64,000 nt of DNA from Lepus europaeus. Lineage: Eukaryota; Chordata; Mammalia; Lagomorpha; Leporidae. Below the pieces are notes generated by a model. The model was not told the DNA's origin. It did no database searches and saw only the letters and a list, made by a program, of their open reading frames with translations. A program made the translations under genes and the position numbers. This document shows, in pieces, positions 56,110 through 64,000 of the stretch; the first letter of the stretch is position 1, and every line of letters begins with the position of its first letter. Location of the stretch: contig NC_084827.1 in NCBI RefSeq assembly GCF_033115175.1, positions 176,887,401 through 176,951,400 on the forward strand. Direction: 5' to 3'.

Positions 56110-58898
56110 ATGCAGGGGGCCTGGCTGCTGTTGGTGCTGCCGCTGCTGCTGCTGGGCCTGAGGCCTCAGCCTGCCCTGGGCGTCATCCCGGGGAAGGAGC
56201 CCCGAGCAGCCTGCCCCAACACAGCCTACTGCCACCCACCCCCAGAGGAGGAGAAGGACCCAGAGTTCTGGTATCAAAAAGGCAGGGAAGCCCTGGATGC
56301 CGCCAAGGAGCAGCAAGCCAAGCAGACGGCCGCCAAGAACCTCATCCTCTTCCTGGGAGACGGTGAGAGGCAGCACCCGTGCACCCCACAGCCCTCCCAG
56401 CCCGGGCACGGCAGCCATCGCGGGCAGGGTCAGCCCCGGGGACTGATGGGGCCCTGATCATCCAGGGATGGGCGTGCCCACGGTGACAGCCACACGGATC
56501 CTGAAGGGGCAGATGAACGGCAACCTGGGACCCGAGACGCCCCTGGCCATGGACCACTTCCCATACCTGGCTCTGTCCAAGGTAAGGGCTGGGCCACCCT
56601 CAGCAGAGGGCTGAGGGTGGGACAGGGAGCCGGGCAGGAGGGCGAGACCTGAGCGCTCGGGCAGGGAGGGACTGGGGGCACTGGGGACAGGTCTCAGCAG
56701 AGCTGGGGGGGTCTCCGTTCTCCGTCTCGGTCTCTGCAGACATACAACGTGGACAGACAGGTGCCTGACAGCGCTGGCACAGCCACAGCCTACTTGTGCG
56801 GGGTCAAGGCTAACTACAGGACCATCGGCCTGAGCGCAGCCGCCTGCTACAACCAGTGCAACACAACCTGGGGCAATGAGGTGCTCTCGGTGATGTACAG
56901 GGCCAAGATGGCAGGTGGGTTGGGCACATGGCGTGGGATAGGGAAGGGGAGACACCTGGGCCCCACGCTGACCTGTGCCTCCCTCAGGGAAGTCTGTGGG
57001 GGTGGTGACCACCATGCGGGTGCAGCACGCCTCACCAGCGGGCACCTACGCACACACGGTGAACCGCAACTGGTACTCGGACGCCGACATGCCTGCCTCG
57101 GCGCGGCAGGAGGGCTGCCAGGACATCGCCACGCAGCTCATCTCCAACATGGACATCGACGTGCGCCTCCTTCCTGGGGAGGGGCGGGGCACCCATGGGC
57201 CACAGGCCAGGCAGCCTGAACTCCCCGCCCTGCCAGGGCCTTTGGGTGGGGCAGCAGGGGGGATAGGGTAGAAGACCCAGGCTAGAATGGCCCATTCTCA
57301 AGACCTGGTGGGAGCAGGAGTGGGAGGGTGGGAGGGGCATTTCCAGCCCGGCTGACAACCAACTTGCCCTGTTGCTGGCCACAGGTGATCCTGGGTGGGG
57401 GCCGCAAGTACATGTTTCCCAGGGGGACCCCAGACCCTGAGTACCCAAATGACCCCAGCCAGACCGGGACCAGGTTGGATGGGCAGAACCTGGTGGAGGA
57501 GTGGCTGACAAAGCACCAGGTGAGGGGCGGCAGGGGCGGGGCCCAGCAGGAGGAGGGCGGGGCTGGGGTGTCAGGCCTGGGCTGAGGTCTGGCTGTGTCC
57601 CTCCAGGGGGCCCGGTACGTGTGGAACCGTGCAGAGCTCCTGCAGGCGACTCAGGATTCCAGCGTGACCCACCTCATGGGTAACAGCCCCCACCTCCTGC
57701 CCTGGCAGCCCCCAACCCCCTGAAACCCCCGATGTGCCCTCCCACGGCGCCCCCTGCTGGCCCTCACCCAGCCTTTGTCCCTCAGGCCTCTTTGAGCCTT
57801 CAGACATGAAATATGAGACCGAGCGAGACCCTGAGCAGGACCCCTCCCTGTTGGAGATGACCGAGGCCGCTGTGCACCTGCTGAGCCGGAACCCCTGCGG
57901 CTTCTACCTCTTCGTGGAGGGTGAGGGGCGGCCCCACCCCAGAGCAGAGGACGGTGGGAGGCTCAGGGTCAAGGGTCAGCCTCCACCTGTGTCCTGCAGG
58001 GGGCCGCATCGACCAAGGTCACCATGAAGGCATTGCTTATCGGGCACTCACTGAGGCCGTCATGTTCGACTCTGCCATTGAGAGGGCGGGCCAGCTCACC
58101 AGCGAGCAGGACACACTGACCCTGGTCACCGCCGACCACTCCCACGTCTTTACCTTTGGGGGCTACCCATGGAGGGGCTGCTCCATCTTCGGTAGGCCGG
58201 GGACCCTGTCAGGGGCTGCTGCACTCATGGGGGTGGATGGTCCCGCCCCCACTCCCCCACCAGTCTAACGGGAGCCGTAAGAGCACCTGCTTCTTGTGAG
58301 GGTTCTGCCAAGGCAGAGGCAACAGGTGGGTGCGTGCGGCACCCAGGATCTGGCCTGACACTGCTGTCAGTGCGACTTTAAGGGTCCACCCCTCCCGCTG
58401 CAGGGCTGGCCCCGGACAAGGCCAAGGACGGCAAGAGATACACCTCCATCCTGTATGGCAACGGCCCAGGCTACGCGGTCAGCAATGGTGAACGGCCGGA
58501 TGTCACCGAGGATGAGAGCCGTGAGTGCCGCCGGGTGCCTGGCTGTGGGGGGGTGACACAGGAAGAGGTGGCCGTCCTGTGACCACCACACTCCCGCAGA
58601 GGATCCCGGGTACCGGCAGCAGTCAGCCGTGCCCCTGTCGTCCGAGACCCACGGCGGCGAGGACGTGGCTGTGTTTGCGCGCGGGCCGCAGGCGCACCTG
58701 GTGCATGGCGTGCAGGAGCAGAGCTACGTCGCGCACGTCATGGCCTTCGCTGCCTGCCTGGAGCCCTACAGCGACTGCGGCCTGCTGCCCCCTGACAGCA
58801 GCACCAACGCCGAGTGCCTGGAGCCGACCTCGGGACCCTCGCTGCCGCTGCTGGACAAGACCCTGCTGCGGTCGCTGGGGGTCGCTGCTGTGCCCTGA
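56110..58898 (+). CDS. ALPI: Intestinal alkaline phosphatase, copy 5 (most ALPI-like, diverged)
   Basis: Exons are 56110-56362 (exons 1 and 2 fused), 56466-56581, 56740-56914, 56988-57160, 57385-57519, 57607-57679, 57786-57920, 58000-58191, 58404-58520 and 58600-58898, giving 555 aa. The usual intron 1 donor GT reads GG (56192-56193). The 54-base former intron is in frame and open, adding [18 protein letters not shown] just after mature VIP. The core sites LGDG, PDSA, QHASP, TADHSH and ETHGGED are kept, with Ser429. The motif IDHGHH reads IDQGHH (His317 to Gln), and YPWRGC replaces [23 protein letters not shown] and the C-terminus resemble human ALPI. The GPI-signal tail has charged residues ([13 protein letters not shown]). 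A likely poly(A) signal AATAAA is at 59564-59569. Position next to ECEL1-related sequence supports orthology to ALPI. Confidence 0.85.
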
Positions 58899-60000
58899 CC
58901 CGCCCAGTGTGGAGCTCTTGGGCCCCCACCCCTTGTTCCCTGCACCTCCAACATGAGGCCTTCCCCACCCCTAGCTTGGCTCCCACCCAGGGTCCCCAGC
59001 GTGAGCTCCTGGTCCTGTCCCTGTGTAGTGTCTCCCAGATGCAGATCTGAAAAGCCCCCAGCCCCTTTCCACCCCCAAGGCTGACCCCTCAGCTCCACCA
59101 CCCAGGGATGCTACCCGCCCCCCTTCACTCTGGGTGTTAACTCAATTTCTTTCCAAGAGGTTCCTCCCCTCCTTGCCCGGCTGTCACTCAGTGGGCATAC
59201 TGTGGAGCACTCTGCAACCTTAGGCCATGACACCCCCAGAGGCTACTGTGGGCCTTTCTCCCTCTCAGTCACTGGACTGTGCTCATAGCTGGGTACCCCC
59301 CAAGAAACAAGGGGGTTCAAACCACACACTCTCCACCCTCTCATACAACATAGTGCAACCCAGTCCTGTTCTTACCTGCCCAGAAATGGCCATCCAGGCC
59401 AGGGCGTCCAGAGCAAACCCAGGAAGCTGCAGGTGCAGGGTGGTGCCCAGAGCAGCCCTTGGCCCCTCCCCAGGCCTGCAGGGCTCTGCCATGGGTCTCT
59501 GAGACAGAAGGTTCCCTGCCCACTGGGACCCCCACTCTCCTGGGAGACACGGAGCAGCAAGAAAATAAACCCAGGTACAATCCAGCGCCAGGACTACCTT
59601 CTAGAAGGAACACCCTCACTAGTGTGGGGCACGGGGCATCTGGGGTCTCATGGTTGAGAAAAGACAGGAAGAACAGCAGTGCCAAGGCCTGGCTTGAAGG
59701 GGGGGGGGGGGCTGCACCAGGCCATCAGCTCCAGTCAGGAAGGGGAAGCCCCCACAGCCAGCAGCATCCCCCACATCCCCAGTCCCTTCCTCTGAGCTGA
59801 TCCGGGAAGGGTGGACAGAGCCTTCACATACCAGGTGGGCTTCCTGGAGGAGGAGACCTACTGAGGGGCAGCCTGGGGCCTCAGAGAAGACTCAGCCCTA
59901 AGCCGAGACCAGGCCCCACCTGCAGGGGGAGTGTGAGGGTCCCCATCTTGGACAGAGATGACATGAGGGCCCCACGCCCAGTTCGGCACCTGCTCCCATC
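58899..60000. other. 3' UTR and flank of copy 5, unique
   Basis: Not shared with the other units. AATAAA at 59564-59569 would give a ~670-base 3' UTR. A run of 13 G lies near 59700. No further gene seen. Confidence 0.5.
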
Positions 60001-60009
60001 CCTACACCC

Positions 60010-60489
60010 CGGCCCAACTCACCTGGGCTCCGCTGGGGCTGGGAAGTGCCCAAGGACAGAAGGCACAGCTTGCCCATGTGGCAGCTGACCTGGTCCAGGC
60101 CGACCCAGCTGGCCTGGCGCTGTCCCTGCCCCCCCACTCCTGGTCCAGTTCAGGCAGCAGCTCACACAATGCAGAGACAGGTGCAGCTCGGGATGACTGC
60201 CACCCCCCCCCCAAGGTCACTATGTGGGACACCGGGCCAGGCAACACAGCAGGTTTGCGCACAGATGTGGTCGGGACTGCCCACGCACCATGGGGCCCCA
60301 GACTGATTCTGTCCCAGCACCCACACACGAGGCCTGAGAAGTCATTCCAAGCAGGGAGAGGCTGATCCTGGGTGTCCAGTCCTCCCCCGGCCTCCCTCCC
60401 CCTGGTGACCCCTACACACAGGTGACCAGGGAACCAAATGCTCTCCACGCAGCCATAGTGCCCACCTCAGCCTGCCTGCCCTCCAGGCC
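60010..60489 (-). pseudogene. ECEL1P: Downstream part of the ECEL1-pseudogene block
   Basis: Not clearly exonic, but it aligns with the segments that accompany the decayed ECEL1 exon in all four other units (GGGAAGTGCCCAAGGACAG, TGTGGGACACCGGG). I treat it as pseudogene intron or flank carried along by duplication. Confidence 0.5.
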
Positions 60490-61780
60490 TGGTCACACTC
60501 ACGGGGGCGGGGTGGGGGTCTCCTGCAGCTGCCCCAGCGTCACCTTGTTGTACACAGAGCTGACGTCTCTGCGAAGGTCGTCGTACTCGGACACGGTGAT
60601 CTAGGGGAGGGTCGTACAGCTCACCCACCCAGGCCCTGATCCCCTCCCCCAGCCCAGGAGGCCCAGCCCCTCTCATGTTGGCCAAGCGCTGCTCCAGCTG
60701 CAGGATCTCCTGGGCCTTCCGCTCTACTTCCTCTGCTCCCAGCAGGCGGAGCAGGCGCTCCATGAACACCCTGTAGGCTGCCAGGACCTGCACCAGGACC
60801 GGGCGCTGCTCAGCCTGGGGACCCTGCCCCCCGGGGCCCAGGCCCTCCCTGCACCCCAGCCCAGCCCCACCTTCTCACTCTCCTCATCCTGAGCCAGGTA
60901 CAGGGTCCTCTCCGGCAGGGTGAGCCCGTCCTGGTCAATCTGGGGAGGGAGACGGGGGCCGGGGTCACCCCAACAGACTGGATCCCCACCCAGATGCCTG
61001 GAGCGTGGACAGGCCAGGCACCGTTGTCCCAACCCCAGGAGCGCACAAACCCCAGCCACGCCCTCAGTCCAGAGAAGGAGCGCAAAGCCCCTTCCCTGAG
61101 GGTCGTGCCTGCCGACCCAGACTCAAAAAGCCTTAACCTGTAGCTGGGACCCGGATTTTGGGGCCCAGGCCTGGGAAATTGCAATTTACGCAGCTCTATG
61201 GAACAGGGGGCGACACCTGCTGCGTGCTTCCCTCTCCCTCGGCGCCGGCCACACGTGCGCGCGCCCAGGGTCCCCGCGGCCACTCCCACGGATGCCACAG
61301 CGCGCACACTCTGTCCTGCAGGCTGACCGCGAGCGAGAAGAGCGCAGCCGCACTGCACGCGCCCTGGGCCTTGCACAGCAGGGTTCAGGTCCCCGCGCGC
61401 CTCCCAGGGCCAGGCCCTCACAGCCCGCTTAAACCCCGCATCTCGCACCAGTCCTGGCGCTAGCAGAAGCGGGCGCGCACCTTGCCCTGGGCCTCGCCAG
61501 CCCGCACGCACCGCAGGCGCTCCTCGCTCCGCTCGCCCACGGCCGCGACGGTGCAGTGGGTGAGCTCGGCGGCGGCGATGCCATGGCGCCACAGAGGGCC
61601 GCCGCACGCGAAGGAGTCCGAGTCCTGGCACCGGTCCATGCGGGGCCTGGGTTGGCGGCCGGGAAGCAGGCAGCGGGCGCAAACGCCGTGCGCTGGGGGC
61701 AACCTCCGGCACAGGCAGTCCCGCCCCCGCGCCCGGGCCCAGGTGTGTAAGCGCCAGCCCCAACGACAAACACCCTGCAT
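60490..61780 (-). pseudogene. ECEL1P: ECEL1-like pseudogene, several exons recognisable
   Basis: Related to ECEL1, a neuronal M13-family membrane endopeptidase. In gene order on minus: 61780-61460 has [11 protein letters not shown] and ERSEERLR, with the preceding part in another frame. Near 61400-61310, DLN and LLCKAQGACSAAALFSLAVS lie in different frames (a small deletion between them). 60939-60871 encodes [20 protein letters not shown] and ESEK. 60787-60677 encodes [20 protein letters not shown] through LEQRLAN, with the donor GT changed to AT. 60600-60523 encodes [20 protein letters not shown] and LGQLQ. The M13 zinc motif exons are absent. Frame changes and lost donor mark it as dead. 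ECEL1 pseudogenes are also known in the human ALP cluster. The minus orientation fits the true ECEL1 lying to the right. Confidence 0.82.
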
Positions 61781-61789
61781 CGGCTGTGC

Positions 61790-62280
61790 CCCACGCCCCG
61801 CGCCAAGCGATTTCCTGGACTTCGCCAGCGCGCGCAGTCATCCTACACGGGGAGACCGCCGACCTCCTTACCGCTGTCCGCGTGGGACCGAGGTCGCTCA
61901 GAGAGGCGCTGCAGCCCCATGGCCGCCTGGAGCGGCCCGTGCAGGGGCGCAGGCCTGGGTCCTGAGGCTGGAGGCAGCCTGGTGCCCCCAGGGCCTGTTG
62001 CCTGGCCTCCTTCCGCAGGGAGGGAAGAGGGAGCTCAGAGTGGCGGCTCTCCCCGCTCAGGCCCACCCCGGGAACCAAGGCCAGGTGTGCGCCCAAGGCC
62101 AGGTGTGCGCCCGCAGTTGGCAGTGGAGGCTGGGGAAAGCGGTGCTGCGGGGGGCGCCTCTGCTAGGGGTGCAGGGACCCCTGGCAAGGAGAGAAAGGAA
62201 CGCGGGATGTGACTGTGCAGGCGCCCTGAGGGAAGCGCGAGGCAGCCGGGGACGCCCCAAGTCGTCTTCAGATGCTGAGG
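61790..62280. other. GC-rich sequence beside the pseudogene
   Basis: A short tandem duplication (AAGGCCAGGTGTGCGCCC twice, at about 62077-62112) is visible. I could not recognise ECEL1 exon 1 here. Open frames on both strands are unsupported. Confidence 0.45.
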
Positions 62281-62281
62281 C

Positions 62282-62660
62282 TGTAGACACATTCCCACTC
62301 CGCACACTTCTGTGCAAAACGGGCTACTCCAGTGTCAGGTCCCTGATGGGTGGCATGGTGTGCCTCATTAGCATGCGCTTTCCGTTCCCTGATTGGTAGT
62401 TATCCCTGCCCCTGATTGGTTGTTATTCTGCCTCTCTCTTGGATTGGTTAAATCTGTACTTTTCAGAAAGGGGCCGCGATTAGAGAGCCGCTTGTGTATA
62501 ACACAGCCAGCTCTGACAGCTGCCTGGAACTCCTCCCTTGGAAGCCCCTCCTGTCCGCTGAGCTGGGAGGTTTCTTAGTCAATCTTGCTTTCCTGAGCGG
62601 CTTGTCAGCGTGGGATTAATCCTTCCACGTGAGACAAGAACAAGATCGCCCTCAGCCACG
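62282..62660 (+). mobile_element. LTR-like block, uninterrupted, diverged (fossil)
   Basis: Relative of the blocks in the four spacers, without the retrocopy insertion. It has TGTAGACACATTCC at the start, CGCACACTTCTGTGC, CCTGATTGG boxes and GTGTATAACACAGCC in place of the TATA box. It lies just beyond the ECEL1 pseudogene, as in the other units, so the element predates the tandem duplications. Confidence 0.38.
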
Positions 62661-63000
62661 CCTCCATGGGCAGACGTCCCAGCAAGCCACCAGCAGTCTG
62701 GCCTCTACCTCTTTGGTCCTGCTCACCTCCGGGCCCACTGGCTGGGCGTCCCTTCTTCCTTGGCCCCTCGGAGCCCTGTCACTCGCAGGCTGAGACCCGG
62801 GGGCACCGGCTGCAGCCCCCTGCAGGGATGTGGGGCAGGGTGCCTCCTCCCTCCCCTGTTCCACCCCAAGTGCGTGGAAGGGAAGGTGTGGACAGCCCTT
62901 CCTGGAGGTGGGACTGACAGGCCCGGCTACACAGACCGCACTGGGGATTAGTTTCTTACATGATGCTCCCCCTTTTAAAATGCATTTATTGCTTTATTTT
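62661..63000. other. Intergenic, nothing recognised
   Basis: GC-rich with open frames of about 80-110 codons but no recognisable domain. Confidence 0.45.
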
Positions 63001-63002
63001 TT

Positions 63003-63065
63003 TTTAAGATTTATTTATTTTACTTGAAAGCCAGAGTTACACAGAGAGAGAAGGAGATGGAGAGG

Positions 63066-63102
<37 letters not shown>

Positions 63103-63351
63103 GAGAAAGAGGTCTTCCATCCACTTGTTCACTCCCCAATTGTCAGCAACAACTGGAGCTGCGCTGATCTGAAGCCAGGAGCCAGGTGCTTCTTCCAGGT
63201 CTCCCACGCAGGTGCAGTGGCCCAAGGGCTTGGGTCACCTTCAACTGCTTTCCCAGGCCATAGCAGAGAGCTGGATTGGAAGTGGAGCAGCTGGGACTCG
63301 AACTGGCACTGCAGGTGGCGGCTTTACCCGCTATGCCACAGTGCCGGCCCC
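63003..63351 (-). mobile_element. CSINE-type SINE (minus) with GA-rich tract
   Basis: Tail on + reads TTTAAGATTTATTTATTTTAC, then a GA microsatellite (63050-63103), the body and the head ending CCACAGTGCCGGCCCC. Full length. Confidence 0.9.
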
Positions 63352-63454
63352 TAAAATGTGTTCATTTCAAAGACCAGGGTTTCACCTCCTCGTCTCCTCC
63401 TCCCCTGCCGGCACTGACCCTGCAGAGTCCTCAGGCTGAAGCCCCCACCACAGC

Positions 63455-63580
63455 CCTGGGAGGTGGGCTCTACCATTTCCCCTTTCACACAGGGGGAGAT
63501 TACAACCTGAGCGGTGACACTCCGCAGGGCACCCGGGCATGCCGGTGAGTGACGCTGAGCTCTGTGGAAGCTCTAAGACC
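63455..63580. mobile_element. Possible MIR fragment
   Basis: GGGAGGTGGGCTCTACCATT, TCCCCTTTCACACAGGGGGA and GAGCGGTGACAC resemble the core of an old mammalian MIR SINE. Short and diverged, judged by eye. Confidence 0.35.
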
Positions 63581-63789
63581 GTGTTTCTCAACTCAGGAGT
63601 GGGTGCCGCCCCCTCACGTGTTTTTGCCATAGTGCCGTACTGCCTGCACATTTTTTACAAAATTTTTGTGAACAAGCTCAGTTTTTCCTTACATTTCTTA
63701 GAAAAGGAAATTCTAAGAAATGGAAGATCGCCACCTCTCGCACAAAGGGGAGGCAAGTGGGTGCTCCTAATGAACAAGCAGCATGGAGC

Positions 63790-64000
63790 CCGGGTGTGGC
63801 CTAGTAGGCTAAGCCTCTGCCTGTGGCACCAGCTTCCCATGTGGGCGCCAGTTCAAGTCCCGGCTGCTCTTCTTCGCATCCAGCTCCCTGCTTCTGCCCT
63901 GGGAGGGTAGTGGATGATGGCTAAAGTCCTTGGGCCCCTGCACCTGCATGGGAGACCCAGAAGAAGCTCCTGGCTCCTGGCTCTGGATCAGCCCCATTCT
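63790..64000 (+). mobile_element. CSINE-type SINE (plus), cut by window end
   Basis: Starts CCGGGTGTGGCCTAGTAGGC with B-box-like GTTCAAGTCC, then GGGAGACCCAGAAGAAGC, running off the right edge. Confidence 0.82.

Larger units (their letters stand above)
11490..62700 (+). repeat. Tandem segmental array of five alkaline phosphatase units
   Basis: The same anchor (AGATCCACCGGGC or close variants, followed by CAGCTGCACAGAGCAGCCAA) recurs at about 11490, 22583, 33018, 43770 and 54196. Spacing is 10.4-11.1 kb. Each unit holds one phosphatase gene, then an ECEL1-pseudogene remnant, an LTR-like block and, in the first four, a retrocopy insertion and SINEs. Units 1-4 are nearly identical over long stretches. 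The fifth diverges in its promoter, first exons, last exons and 3' flank. The left flank of unit 1 is more diverged and carries a private SINE. Confidence 0.93.

Noticed and set aside
60490-61780. Functional ECEL1 gene start
   Set aside because: Frame breaks between adjacent exon pieces, a lost splice donor and absence of the M13 zinc-motif exons; the true gene presumably lies to the right of the window.
60810-62096. 428-codon minus-strand open frame taken as an intact gene
   Set aside because: It crosses several ECEL1-like exons in different frames plus intron sequence; the exon pieces show it is a pseudogene region.

Overview
The window is mammalian nuclear DNA, almost certainly from a lagomorph and most likely the European rabbit. 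The main clue is the interspersed repeats: tRNA-derived C-type SINEs (rabbit CSINE family) recur on both strands. Genes have short GC-rich introns with GT-AG borders, and AATAAA signals follow the stops. Gene order (DIS3L2, then alkaline phosphatases, then ECEL1-related sequence) matches the conserved block known from human 2q37.

Layout. (1) 1-3000: the last three exons of DIS3L2 (+), with a large minisatellite in the final intron. (2) 3000-11.5 kb: an intergenic desert with many SINEs, a ~40-bp minisatellite and an antisense ERV-type LTR. (3) 11.49 kb to about 62.7 kb: five tandem intestinal-type alkaline phosphatase genes, all on +, with start codons at 13890, 24683, 35096, 45869 and 56110. 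Copies 1, 3 and 4 are intact 537-codon reading frames over 11 exons. Copy 2 has an in-frame TGA in exon 5. Copy 5 is the most diverged and most ALPI-like, has its own promoter, and appears to have turned intron 1 into coding sequence. Each gene is followed by a minus-strand remnant of an ECEL1 pseudogene, the largest after copy 5. (4) 62.7-64 kb: non-coding sequence and SINEs.

The spacers alternate in type (A-B-A-B), so part of the array grew as a two-gene, ~21.2-kb dimer. The gene bodies group differently from the spacers, and copies 1 and 2 share an apparently identical 1.4-kb 3' tract. Together these indicate gene conversion. All coding copies carry Ser at the position that separates intestinal (Ser429) from placental (Glu) and germ-cell (Gly) enzymes, so this looks like an expansion of the intestinal isozyme. 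Two active-site second-shell histidines differ between copies (H153D in copies 2 and 3, H317Q in copy 5), which suggests the paralogues may differ in metal use or kinetics. I saw no wholly unknown gene system; the array itself, its mosaic copies and their altered residues are the notable content.
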